A stretch of DNA of 64,000 bases from Cycas panzhihuaensis. Lineage: Eukaryota > Cycadophyta. The position numbers and the translations under genes were made by a program. This document shows positions 36,601 to 48,398 of the stretch, in pieces; the first letter of the stretch is position 1; each line of letters begins with the position of its first letter. The notes beneath the pieces were generated by a model. That model was not told the DNA's origin and did not search any database. It saw only the letters and a program-made list of their open reading frames with translations. The stretch is taken from positions 155,875,741 through 155,939,740 of the forward strand of contig CM041465.1 in assembly GCA_023213395.1 (NCBI GenBank), written 5' to 3'.

Positions 36601-37140
36601 AAGATAATGGAAGATCATGGATTAACATGCTAGTTAAAGCTTGAGATAGATACCAACGTTCCAATGAGTACAAATTTACGATGGAGAGTTGTATTGAAGC
36701 AAAGAACCTCGTCAGTTTACAAGCTTGTTGCACAAGTGATTTCTAGTAAGAAGAAAGATTGGGGTATAATGAGATATTTAGCACTAGTATCTATATTCAT
36801 TAGTTCATTTGATCCTTACTTTAGCAGTTTCAGATAGTCGGGTATCGTATCATATAAGTGTTCCTTAATAAAAACTTGAAGGGGTGATTCACATGGCTTA
36901 AGTGGCTCATCCTCTTAGTTTAGTCAAAGGAATTTGGATGAGTTGAATAGACGAAGTGTCAGGTATAGAGAGAGCCGTATGGTTACAAGTCTATTGGAGT
37001 TGAGGACATACGAGGCATGGCACCGTTACATCTTAGTGAAGATCACTACATCGACGTTCATGTATATTGGGTTGGGTGAGGTTATCCTTGAGAGGGAAAT
37101 CTGTTCCCAATGATGATCCTTGTTGCCCCATATTTACATT
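33661..37140 (+). other. LTR-F interior, no recognised coding region
   Basis: Short frames only (for example 33842-34024 and 35395-35610), none with a known domain. About 34400-35040 has visibly more CpG than the surrounding DNA, including GCCGGCCGCC at 34737. A short motif like ATCGCCCRTGATG recurs near 34291, 34415, 34549 and 34693. The origin is unknown; captured host DNA is possible. Confidence 0.6.
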
Positions 37141-37149
37141 AAGAGGGGA
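37141..37149 (+). promoter_or_regulatory. Polypurine tract of LTR-F
   Basis: AAGAGGGGA next to the 3' LTR. Confidence 0.85.
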
Positions 37150-37472
37150 TGTTAAAATATGTGACCATACCACCTAATGTGAATTGGGCCTCCTAGTTTT
37201 ATGCCTAATTATATGGAGGAATAGTTTCGATTATGGTGACCTAATAGATGTAATTGTAATTATATTTGGCACTTTAGATCTATAAATATAGATCAAAGTC
37301 CATCTTTATAATATATCATTTTGTCATAATGTAAAATATTATTCATTTGTGGGTTTTCACCCGTAAGGGTTTCCCACAGCAATATGTTGTCCCGTGTATC
37401 TGCTTCTACTTGTTATCTACCTGATGTGATAGATCTTGCCGATCTTGTTTACTTCAGTTGCATTTTCTAACA
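37150..37472 (+). repeat. 3' LTR of LTR-F
   Basis: Same length and termini as the 5' LTR. The TATA palindrome (37277-37294) and the hairpin (37347-37379, GTGGG/CCCAC around ACCC-GTAA-GGGT) are conserved. Confidence 0.95.
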
Positions 37473-38120
37473 AAGACAAAGGGTGACCTAACTCTAATAT
37501 AAATCTCTAACTCATAACACCATACATTAGGATGGGACCATTATGTATGGTTGTTATTCTATAATATAATAGTTATCCATTGAAGGTAACCCCACTTTTG
37601 GTTCTATGATTAATATAATTATAGATTAACCTTCTAATTTGGAGTGCTCCTAGATCTATAAGATGACATTTGATGTATTAATTTTATTTGTTAACAATTT
37701 TTGCCATATTCATGAGTAGGTATGTGGTGTATTTTCTAGAGAATCTAATAATGGATATAGGAGCACCATTCTTATACATAAGAATCACTGGCTACATGCC
37801 TATGAAATACTATTGTGCAACCCAAATAAGAAAGAATTGCTATTGGGAGACCTAAGCCATATGGTAGCTGAATTTAATAAAGCCTTTAGATTCCCACCAA
37901 GAGAAAGAGGCAAAGGAACATTTCAGAGCTTATTACTTTCTTATTAGCATAAATAAATAATAATTGCATGTAAATAGTGTCACCAAATTAGCCTTCTCTA
38001 AATTATTTAATATTTTGTGCAATATTAGATGACTAGTGTAAATATTTATGGAAGCTCACTAAAAGTCTAAATTACATAATGGATATATTGTTATTTGCGA
38101 ACCTTTTGGTCCCTCTTCTT
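37473..38120. other. Spacer, nothing recognised, ending in the SINE target duplication
   Basis: AT-rich, no domain. 38102-38120 is the left target-site duplication of the SINE. Confidence 0.6.
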
Positions 38121-38415
38121 TTTTTTTTAATATCTAGAGGAAAACCTCTAGCCACCCTTGGTAAAACATTCTGAAAGAAGGGGGACCCCCGTGGTCTAGG
38201 TTTTCATACTGCCTTTGTGCTGGCCACACTTAGAGTTCATACTACCATCGTACAACTAGCACATGCTCAACAGAATTTTGGTTGGACTGTTGTCTTTGCA
38301 GGAGAGGATACCAGTCAGATTACTTCCCTGTGAAGTGAATTGCTCTCATGGGTTTTGAACTTGGGTATCTCCTTAGTAAGTGCCACATCTTACCAATTCA
38401 CCTAGCCCCATGAGG
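38121..38415 (-). mobile_element. tRNA-derived SINE, minus strand
   Basis: Read on the minus strand, the head is tRNA-like: GGGGCTAGGTGAATTGGTAA (from 38409) covers an A-box, and AGTTCAAAACCC (near 38350-38361) is a near-match to the B-box GGTTCRANNCC of internal Pol III promoters. The tail has a perfect stem CTAGAGG/CCTCTAG (38134-38140, 38145-38151), then an A-run (T-run at 38119-38128 on the plus strand). Flanking 19-base repeats at 38102-38120 and 38416-38434 match at 17 positions and are a typical LINE-machinery target-site duplication. It has no coding capacity. Confidence 0.8.
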
Positions 38416-38434
38416 CTTTTTGGTCCTTCTTCTT

Positions 38435-40099
38435 ACTTGAGAAGATTATATTGGCGGAAGTGTTTGATAAACCTTTGTAACTATAGTTTAAGCATAAATG
38501 TATGAAAATTTTGTGATGTAAGTTTGAGAGAATTTAAAAATAAAACCAGAGGTATGAAAGATCATATTTATGCTTGCATGTTTTATATACATTATGGATA
38601 ATTTTCTAAGGACGTAATGCACTCTATATTATGTGGCTTTGTAACTAAGGATTTCTGTGCTTTTTATTGAATTGGATCCAAAAGATTTTAAGTTATAAAT
38701 CTTGAGAATTTTACATAATCATGGAAAGTTATATAGGTAAAGATTTACACACTATAATGGTAAATTCATTTCATTCATATATTATTAAAGGAAGCTTTAT
38801 TTAGGTTCATATCAAATTTCTTTAAAACTAAAAATTATTGCCTTATGATAGGAAATTATGTGCCATAGCTTAAAATTTTCATATATGATTATATTATTAA
38901 GGTACACAAGGATAAACTCATTAATATTAAAGGCTTTATTATAAGCATATGAAATTTCTTTGCTAATTTATTTATTTTCTTAATTATTTATTTTTAAAAT
39001 CTCTATCCCAAGGAAGGAAATTATTCCATATCTTAACTTTATTTCATGGGGAATTGAAACTAGTAGGAAATGTTGTAATGGATGGATGTAGAAATGATGA
39101 CGTCCTAGAAACGAACTACAAAGGAACAACAAGAATAAGCAAGAAATGATAGAAACACATAACAAACATCAATTGAATAATAGGTCAAATGGTATCATAG
39201 CAAAATAAAAGTCCAAACTACATAATATCTATACAATCACTACTAAGTAGTAGAATGGCTAAGCAATAGGAACAATGACACTTGAACTAAACTATGAATA
39301 GTAACAAATCATAGTTATTAAGAATGTATTAATATGGAATGGTAATTAATTGTTAAGGATATGCGTGATTATAAACATATGTATTTGTTGCCTAATAACA
39401 TCTATTAATGGTATGTCAAAAGCATTCTCATAATCAAGTTTGATATGAGAGTTGAGTGTAGATATGTAGTTATCATCTAATGCAGTTAATAATTACATGT
39501 AATCATGCTATATTCATGCTTCCTTGATGTGAATATGTATATTATATACACTATTTACCTTCTAATGTAGCATTGTTCTACATGAAACCATCATAACCAA
39601 GATTATTCCAGCCACTTAAAAAGAGTCTATTTTGTAGTATGAGGAATTAACAAGCTAGTATGACATGTTGCATCATCAGGGCTAATTTGTGATTATGGAG
39701 TAGAAGAAAAGCCTCATAAGAATAGGATAAAACTCATGAGAATGCGAGAGTGAAACATACTTATTCACACCAAAAAGTACTTAGCTCTAAACAATTATAA
39801 CTACAATACATTCATGATACATGATGTATATTCAAGTTACATGTTATACATAACAAGGTCCATTTATTTCTCATTTCATTAAGAGAAATTGCCTCTTAGT
39901 AATTCCTCCCTTCTTTAAGAGAAATTATGACTCACTATTTCCTGTTCCTTTAGGAGAAATTATTACCAATGTTGTGGACTTAAGCATATATGTAAGGGGT
40001 GGTCTATTATGGTTTGGAAGACCATGCCATATTCTTCTCCTTCACTAAGTATGAAGCTTTGTAATATCAAGCAATGTGTATAGTAATTCAAGAGGTGAC
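38435..40099. other. AT-rich spacer, nothing recognised
   Basis: No coding or RNA feature supported. Ends GTGAC (40095-40099), the probable target duplication of Tat-H. Confidence 0.6.
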
Positions 40100-41604
40100 T
40101 ATTTCCCGGCTACCAGGAATGGACTTGAGACAAGTCGACTTAGGTAAGCATAGGTATATACTTCTCACTTTCATCCTTACTATCGCTTGGTAGAAGTTGT
40201 TTAGAGTATTGTTTGATACATGCTTGCTTACCATTTGTGTGATTGCATTGCCTTCTCTGCTTGATCACGTTGCTTGTGCCTACCGCATATTATTCAGCCT
40301 ATGACAACCCACCATGGGGCACTCCTCAGCGAGTCATGCACCCCATATGGCATTGAGCCGCCCACAACACCTCCACAGCTCCTTAAAACATGATTGTTGG
40401 TCACGATCCGCTCGCATCAATACTCCTGTCACCACTTTGAGTCCCCTTATAGGTGTGATAGGACCCCCCCCCCCTGAGACTTGTTTCTCTCTTTCGGCCA
40501 CTTGCCAGCCACCTAGGCATGAGCTCCTAGCCTGCCAGGCCTCTGCACATCCCTCTATTTAGCTCTAGGCCTATATCTGAGTTTTGCTTGGTGATTTTAG
40601 AGTAGAGTGCATTATTTTCATCTTGATTTATTAGCTATCTTTGGTATTCATATACATATTAGGCATATTTGGTAGCCCCCTCCTCCGGGAGGGAGAAACC
40701 TTTGTTTTGTGATTAGCAGGTTTGTGGAAGTGAAAGTACAAAAGAAGTGGACATCTTTGTCAGGTGAGTCCCTAGCTAGTAGTGCTTTCGGTTCCTTCTT
40801 TGTTTCTTTTTTGCTACTTTGCTTCCATATATCGGGGAAGATAAGGTAGCCCCTCGTCCATTTCTGGCAACCATCGTCAACTAGCCCCACACTCGCGTGG
40901 CAAGTTCAAGTGAACGAGTGCGAAAGGAGCAGAAGGGCGTGACGTTTCAACTACGCTTCTCTCCCAGGTACTCCTTCTCCCTTCTTTGTCTTTTCCCGTC
41001 GTGCTTTTATGTAAACTTCGCATGTTAAAGCCACATAGGAAACAAAAAGGGAATGAACACACTTTGTTGCATTTATAAATTCTTTTTCGTAGTCATTCAC
41101 CTCATGTGTAGATAGGACTTAGGCGTGACCCGCACACCCCTTAAGCCCCATCTAGCCCACACGTAGGACCATCCATCCCTAAACTTGCATTTGGTTCTTT
41201 TAGTGCACTTGCTTTACTTATCACACAACAACCTAATCCTAACTGACATCTCTCTTCTGTTTGAGTTAGGCCATCGTATCTCATACACACCTACTTGCAC
41301 ATTACCTTCTCCCTCCCGTGAGAAGACACAACTTCCTAGAGTCCCTCTTCCTCTTCCCGGCCATCCAAGGGGTAGGTGGGCCTCCTCCTTTGGGACGACC
41401 TAAGGTCTCGCTTTGCGTCCTCTTTCCGAAGATTACCCTAAGGCAATTGGGCACCATTCGTGGGTCCCAAATCCGTGCTCTGGCGCACGGACGCTCTGCG
41501 TGGTTTTTTTTTTTTTGCCATTAGGATACCATCTATAGCCCGACCGTACCTTAGCTAGTTATATCCTTCTAAGCATAGAAGACCATCCTGTAGATGTGAT
41601 TCCA
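40100..41604 (+). repeat. 5' LTR of Tat-H (short form)
   Basis: Starts TATTTCCCGGCTACC and ends GATTCCA. It matches the 3' LTR on both sides, but 40460-40574 (115 bases, opening with a run of 13 C) is unrelated to the 682-base segment at the same place in the 3' LTR. Confidence 0.85.
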
Positions 41605-41605
41605 C

Positions 41606-41623
41606 TGGCAACCATACTGGGGA
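41606..41623 (+). promoter_or_regulatory. Primer binding site of Tat-H
   Basis: TGGCAACCATACTGGGGA one base after the LTR. It resembles the TGGCGACTCYRCTGGGGA-type sites of plant Tat elements rather than the tRNA-Met site of the other elements here. Confidence 0.7.
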
Positions 41624-41863
41624 CATGCCAGTAGGGGAGCTAGTCTCGCTTCTCTTTCTGTTGGTGCTATTGCTTTCCGATAATCTTCCTTATTTTCTAT
41701 TTCTGTTGGGCAACACCCAACGTGTGCTCTATACCCCCTTTTCTTCTAACAACTTTGGCAAAGGCGTTATATACGACGTTTCTCATGTTGTTTACGAGGT
41801 TTGCCACCTTTGTTAGAAGACCCTTCATATCACCTACTTCCGTCATCGAAATCTAACTCGACA

Positions 41864-44060
41864 ATGGAGGGCTATCCTTCTGACTGGGTGTATCACGCCT
41901 TCACCTCGGGAACTCATGAGTTCCCCATGTCTATTCTGGGATCCACCCAAGAGGGTGACAATCCTATCTACTACCTGGGTGACCAACATCACCCCCTTGA
42001 TATCCATCCTTCTATCCATGTGGTAAAAGACCCGTTTTCTCTTGAGGTTTACCCTTCGATTAGTGATTCTTACGAGGAGCGCCCTGAGGGGTCTATGTCA
42101 TTCGAGGTCCCATCCACCTCTTATGGTCACGTAGATACCCCTCCCACTGACGTGGTTAAAGCTATTAGTAAGTGCTTTCGAGTGGCTCGTCTTCAATCGC
42201 GTCCCAGGTGGTTTGAAGATGTTCTGCGTGGTGGAGCATCCTCTTTATCCACTCCTTTACCACATTCTTCATCTGCACCTGCCCCTCCTACTACTAGTAA
42301 CCCTTTCATTCCTACGCATTCATCCCGCTCCTTTCCTACACCTACCGTGGGGGTGAATGTTGCCCCTTCCTTTCCTCGTCATGGTCCTAGTTCTTTAGGA
42401 CCTTCTCGTGGTATGTCTCTCTCCCAGCTTGGGGTTAGCATACTTTTCCCTAGCCAGGCTAATGTGCCATCCTCTAATGTGGCACATGCGTTCCCTAGTA
42501 GGCCTATGGGTTCTACTAACTCTTCAGCCGCTAGTTATGTGGGACATGCTCCCACATATTCCCAAAACCAACCTATCAGTCTTTCCTTTTACATACCTCC
42601 AAGTTATACTTCTCAACCTTGGGGGCAGGGTAAAGGAAACCACCTTCCACCTTATGGGGTGGACCCGCTACACCCATATGGGATTGCATCACCTACGGGT
42701 GGCCCATATGGGTAAAACCCGATTCCACATCCTCCTTTTTCGCCATCTAGCATAGCCTCTTACACTATGCCTTCGCAAGGGAACCTAGCTTCCTTTCAGG
42801 GTACTTATCCTCAAGTCCCTTTTCAACAAGGGGCACTTCCCCAAGGAGGGATGGGTTTACCACCCCCATCCATTCCTTGTTCATTACCGTTCGTCGATCC
42901 TACAGTCCATGCAAGGGCGTGCCCCTTTATGGACTATCGATCAATGCCATTGTCCATTGAGGCACTAAGGACCAACTTACCACCTCATCCTCCCGAAGTT
43001 CCTAAATTTGACGGGACTTCCTCGCAAGACCCAGCAGAACACATGCGTAGTTTTTCTATGGAATGTATAGATTACTAGGCTTATAACCACATATTGATGA
43101 AGTTATTTCCATGATCTTTGCAGGGCGACGCCTTTAAGTGGTTTTATCACCTCCTTGCCCACTCTATCTTTTCATTCCAGCAATTGGTGGATGAATTCAT
43201 CAACTACTTCGATGTAGCTCGTCCTTTCGAAAGTGGAATGAAATCTCTCCTATCCCTCAAATAAGGTCACGATGAAATGAATCGTGACTTTGTGCGATGA
43301 TTCCATGACCTTCTTTACTCCACTAAGGCCACGTTGCCCAAGGAGCTGAAGAGGGACCTTTTCATTAACGCACTTTGCCCCAAAGTACATGTAGAAGTCC
43401 TTAAAATGGGGGTGACCACATGCGACTCCGCGATTGCAAAGTGTTTAGCATTGGAAGCTATCGAGATCCAGGCCAGACTCAAGAGGCCTCTCGAGCCCTC
43501 ACAACGTCGTGAGGCACCTCCCCCAACTAAGGAAACTAAACCTTCACAACCCACCAGGTCTACTTCTCACCTGATTGAGAAGACTTTAGACCCCCTTACT
43601 TGTGCCATATGCTCATTCGAGTGTACGATGAAGGAGCTTGAACTCCAAGCCCCTTCATCACCAACTTCTAACAAACAAATTCAACAGGCCTCTCAAGCCA
43701 CTCCTCCCACAGGAGGTAATACCCAGCCTTATTAAGCAGGAAAACAGATCCTTTACTCGAGAAGAAGTGGTATTCTGTCCACGGGGACTACTTCCATGAT
43801 GACTCACGTTGTCGGGTGTAACACCCTCATGATGCTCGACAATGTGATTTGTCTCCCACGTGGGTCTCGAGGCCTAATCTCGATTAACCCGTCCATAAGG
43901 ATCCGTTCCCCAAACATAGGGAGCGTGATCACAATGCTCAACAAAGAAACAACCAAAATCTAGGTAGATCCCCTAATTCTCGCCCTTCACACGGTAGAGG
44001 GAAGGGTGCGCGAGATTCAACATCTTCCTCACGTTCCCCTGATCGTTGTGCTCCTTCACC
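41864..44060 (+). pseudogene. Tat-H gag, broken
   Basis: I take the start as ATG 41864 (MEGYPSDWVYHAF); an in-frame region begins earlier at 41801 but has no better start. The N-terminal 280 residues are rich in Ser, Pro and Thr (low complexity), as in long Tat gags. The capsid-like core begins near 42990 with PPEVPKFDGTSSQDPAEHM and continues through DAFKWFYHL, FQQLVDEFINYF and LFINALCPKVHVEVLKM (43130-43410), matching retrotransposon gag. Stops at 42714, 43075, 43262 and 43300, among others, break the frame, and the 3' part (43735-44060) shifts frame. Confidence 0.8.
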
Positions 44061-44097
44061 TTCGCGATCCCACAACAAGGGAGAGAAGGTAATTCAG

Positions 44098-44900
44098 ATG
44101 CTTGAGGCCACTCCCTTATATGCCCTAACTCAGTCTCAAGCTGTAAAAGAGGCAGTTGGCACCTCTACATCTACATCACATCTTGATCCTCCTCCAGAAG
44201 CTATTCCTCCAGATATTCCTTCGCTTCCCAAGAACGTTTCCGTCTGCCCCGGTCGCTTCGACTTTAGGAGGGCCCTTACCCAACCCACAGGGAAGGATAA
44301 GCCATTTTCTGTAGTTGAAGAGCTTCATACTGTGGCTGCTGGGATGTCTATCATGGACGTCTTGAAGAGCTGTCCAGAGCAACAAACGCTCCTTCTGGAA
44401 GCTTTAGGGTTGAACCATGCGCCTATTCATACTTTGGGCATTACCCAAAGCCGTGAACTCATCATATCCTTTGATCCTAAAGATCTTCCCCCAGCCGGTG
44501 AAAGGGAGTGCCAATGGAACTTCCCTTTCATCATCACCATAGACGCACCTGATTGTACCTTGCGAAGGACCATCATTGACAATGGTTCTTTCGTTAATGC
44601 TATGCCCTTACATGTCATGCAAGAGCTCAGTATTTCTGCTTTGGAACCCGTTTCATGGTGATGTCAAGGCTACGATGGTAGTGAGAAGACTCCTTAGGGT
44701 CCGTCTCTATACCTCTCACACTCGAGGATAAGACTGCCCTCACCGACATCGTTGTCCTTGATGTGGACGTTGATTACAACCTCCTCTTGGGTCGACCATG
44801 GCTTGACCAAATGGGAGCCATGTATTCCACCCATTGGGGGCAACTCAAGTTTGTCCATAATGGGCAAATAAAAGTTGTCTCCTACAAGTGACCACCCACG
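44098..44900 (+). pseudogene. Tat-H protease region
   Basis: A 187-residue frame contains TLRRTIIDNGSFVNAMPLHV, the D-N-G-S aspartic protease pattern of Tat/Athila-type elements (catalytic Asp 44578-44580). The following stretch (about 44700-44880, another frame) has LLLGRPW-type protease C-terminal sequence. It would cleave the gag-pol polyprotein. A frameshift after 44660 separates it from the next domain. Confidence 0.8.
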
Positions 44901-45560
44901 AAACAAATCAAACCATCCACTCAAGCAAGTCATGGCCAGTCAAAGGGGAGTAAAGGCCCTTCTACTCATGCCTCGGCTTGCTCCATTGGTATACCCAATC
45001 TATCTCACATCGAAGAAGATCCCACATCTTCTTCTCCGAGTCTCATGTGCTTCACTTCTGTTGGTGTTGGGAGCTACGGGTACCTCGCCTCGTTTAGTGA
45101 TGATGAGTCTCACGATGAGGATGAGGATTGTCTTCATCCCGTTTCTTTCCTCCGCACTAGTAGGATGCACCTATCTTGTTTTAGATCCCCACCTAGAACC
45201 TTTCTCATTAGTGAGACTAGCCACTCCTCTGTGTCACATGTCATCACTCACATCGACTCATCCGCAATTGGTTCTTCCTCTTCATCACCCCTCGCAAGTG
45301 ATGGCTTCGAGGAACTCCCTTTCACTCCTTCCAAGGAGCCCCTTCGAGACTCTCTCCTAGAGTCTCCTGAGGAAGACGGGCAACCAGACGACCATCACGG
45401 TCCCGTTGTCCCCACTTCCTCTTACACTTCATCTATTCAGAGTAAGGTCATCCATGGGGTGGATTACTTCGAAGATGATGAAGCCTTGCTTGAGCACTTA
45501 GTGGGCTTTGCACCTAATTTTCCTTCTAGTCACCATAGGCTTGGCCACTAGAAGATTCTC

Positions 45561-47140
45561 ATGATTGGGTCCACACTCGCTGACCCAATCCTGTCCCCTA
45601 TTCTATCCCTTCCCGTTGACCTTACCCCCCTCCATTTCGAGAAGGGGAATGCCATGTACATGGGGGCAACCCAGGATATCGTCTTGGCCCCTGGCAAGAT
45701 CATTAAGGTCAGGATGGAATGCTCTCTTGATGAGGTAAGGGAGTACTCCCTTTTGTTCCAGGAGTTTCAGGATGTTTTTGCATGGGATTATTCTGACATG
45801 AAGGGAGCTGACCCCTCCATTATCATTCATAATCTTACCACCATTCCTGGTGCCCGTCCCGTGCGCTAGAAGCAGCGTCCTCTCCACCCTAAGCTCTCGG
45901 CCGCTGTTAAGAGAGAGGTCGAGAAGCTATTGGATGCTGGACTTATTACCTCTATTGATTACCCTAAATGGGTATCCAATATCGTCCCCGTTGCTAAGAA
46001 GAATGGGTCTATCCGGATATGCGTTAATTTCCGTGATATTAACAATGCATGCCTTAAAGATAACTTCCCACTCCCCTTTATCGATCAAATCATTGATTGA
46101 ACCGTTGGATTCGAAGTTATGTCTTTGATAGATGACTTGTTTGGCTACAACTAGATCTAGATATCTCTTGAAGACCGCCATAAGACAGCCTTCACCACCT
46201 CGTGGGGTACCTTTGCCTATAAGGCAATGCCCTTCGGTCTTAAAAATGCAAGAGCCACATACCAGAGGATTATATATTTTATTTTCCATGATCTCATCAA
46301 CAACACGTTGGAGGTCTTTATGGACAACATGATGGGTCTCTCGCGTAGTAGAGCCCATCATCCCTCTGACTTATAGGCCATATTCACGCGATGTCGCCAG
46401 TATCATGTTAGTCTCAACCCGCTTAAGTGCGTGTTTGCTATCACCTCTGGCAATCCTTGACATGCCACCTCCTAGAACCCAACGATAGATTAAATCATTT
46501 CTAAGTAGGCTCGGTTTCCTTAGGCATTTTATGGTAGATTTTTCCATAAATGCCAAACCCCTCACAAACCTATTGAAGAAGCGAGCCCCCTTTATTTGGT
46601 CTGACAAGACCCAACAAGCCTTCAAAGGGCTTAAGGAAGCTCTCGCTTCTGCTCCTACATTGGCGCCCCCTAGCTTCGATAGGCCCTTCATCCTCTATAC
46701 CTCGGCCACTGACGAATCCCTGGGCGTTATGCTAGCCCAGGAGGATGACTAAGGGGTCAAGAGAGCGATCTATTTCATCAGTCGCACTCTCGTGGCTGCT
46801 GAACTTAACTACTCTCCAACTGAGAAGGAATGTCTCTCCTTGGTCCACGTGACCGAGAAGTTCAGACATTACTTTCTCGGTAATACTACCAAGGTGATCG
46901 TCCAATCTGATCCCTTGTAATATTTGCTTACTCGTTCAGACTTGACGGGTAGGGCAGGCCATTAGACTATCCTGCTTCAAGAGTTTGACCTTCAAATCAT
47001 TAACAGGAAGTCGAAAAAGAGAATGATAGTGGTAGAGCAACTAGCAGATGCCCCCATTCTCAGCACGTGTGACGTTCCTGTTAATGACTCTCTCCCTGAT
47101 GAGTCTATCCTGACCATCTAGGGCGCCTCTCCTCATCCAC
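45561..47140 (+). pseudogene. Tat-H reverse transcriptase and RNase H
   Basis: Begins with a linker (FQDVFAWDYSDMKGADPSII, 45765), then VKREVEKLLDAGLI, SNIVPVAKKNGSIRICVNFR (about 45970-46030), KTAFTTSWGTFAYKAMPFGL (46190) and the catalytic box FMDN (46317-46328), where the second Asp is Asn. The connection and RNase H follow: FIWSDKTQQAFKGLKEAL (46590), LYTSATDESLGVMLAQEDD, ELNYSPTEKECLSLV and HYFLGNTTKVIVQSDPL. Stops at 45868, 46098 and 46155 plus a frameshift near 46460 break it. The mutated box alone would abolish activity. Confidence 0.88.
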
Positions 47141-47159
47141 TCGCTGATAGCGAGTGGTA

Positions 47160-48398
47160 TGATGACATTGTGCGGTATCTCCCTCAGCAGGAATACCGCC
47201 CTGAAGCTAGCAATAAAATTAGTTTACGCATCCGCGCCACTACCAGACAATACTTTCTCGTAGACAAAGTGTTGTACAAAAGATCCTTTGATGGGATCCT
47301 TCTTCGCTGCGTCGCTTCAGACAAAGCGAACCATATACTCCGCAAATGCCATCATGGCATTTGTGGGGGCCACTTTGGGGGCCAATGCATAGCCCAAAGG
47401 ATCCTCCGCATGGGCTATTATTGGCCGTACCTTTTCAAGGACGCCCATGCCTACGCCCTGAAATGTCGACAATGCCGAGAGCACGCTAACATTTCTCACG
47501 TGCCTTCCGAGGCCCTCCATCCTATCATATCTCTATGGCCCTTTTCTCAATGGAGTTTAGACCTCATTGGTGCTATATCACCACCTTCTTCGTCATAACA
47601 CAAGTATATATTGACTGCCATGGAGTATTTTACAAAATGGGTGGAGGTAATCCCTCTTTCCACTACACTTGGAAAGATAATAACCACCTTCATCTACCAA
47701 CATATCATTTGCCATTTCGGGATTCCAGATGTCTTGATCACAGATAATGGAACCTCGTTTTGCAACAAGGAGATAGATGAGCTCTGCGAGAAATTCATGA
47801 TTTCTCATAAGACCTTGTCTCCTTATTACCCCCAAGCAAACAAACAAGTTGAATTATTCAACAAAACCCTTATTAACATTCTAAAGAAAACCATCACACA
47901 ATCTCAAAGAGATTGGCATCTTCAACTCCCTTCTACCCTGTGGACATATTGTACTTCTATCCGTACGGCTACTGGAATGACACCATTCTCCTTAGTCTAC
48001 GGGACTAAGGCAGTGCTCCTATTAGAAGTGGAGATCCCCTCTCTACGAGTCTCCCTCAGAGGTCTTATCGATGAGGAGTCCATCCATCAGGCTCACCTCT
48101 TAGACCTGGAGGCTCTGGACGAGAGACGTTTAGTGGCTTCCCAAGCAAGCCTTGCTTCGAAAGCCCACTCACAAAGGACTTACGACAAACATCTTCGTAC
48201 TCGTCCTTTATACCCTGGGGACTACATCCTCAAGCTGGAATATCTCTACGATCGCCTAACCAAATTTGGGCCTAAATGGATCAGTTCCTTCGTCATTCTC
48301 GAGAGCCTCAATAATGGCACTTATAGGATTGCCACCTTAGAAGGCCTGTAATTTGAGAAGGCTGTCAACGGAAAATTCCTCAAGAAATTTTATGCATG
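47160..48398 (+). pseudogene. Tat-H integrase, nearly intact
   Basis: One frame from about 47160 to 48348 with a single internal TAA (47596). The zinc domain is intact (KCHHGICGGHFGGQ near 47340; CRQC near 47467), and the catalytic triad is traceable: SLDLIG, ITDNGTSF and KQVELFNKT. The 246-residue piece after the stop includes TAMEYFTKWVEV and SPYYPQANKQ. After a TAA at 48349 the usual end follows (VNGKFLKKFYA). This is the best-preserved protein region in the window. Integrase inserts element DNA into the genome; no chromodomain is present. Confidence 0.88.

Larger units (their letters stand above)
33325..37472 (+). mobile_element. LTR-F: non-autonomous LTR retrotransposon without gag or pol
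   Basis: Two 323-base LTRs (33325-33647, 37150-37472), a primer site TGGTATTGGAG, a purine tract AAGAGGGGA, and flanks AAGAT/AAGAC that fit a 5-base target-site duplication. A hand alignment of the LTRs gives about 32 differences, mostly transitions. The 3.5-kb interior has only short frames and none of the gag, protease, integrase or reverse transcriptase motifs, so it must have moved with enzymes from another element. Large interior with no coding suggests a LARD-type element. Confidence 0.9.

Noticed and set aside
38330-38409. Functional tRNA gene
   Set aside because: The tRNA-like head does not form a full cloverleaf by eye and is followed by a SINE body, poly-A and target duplications.
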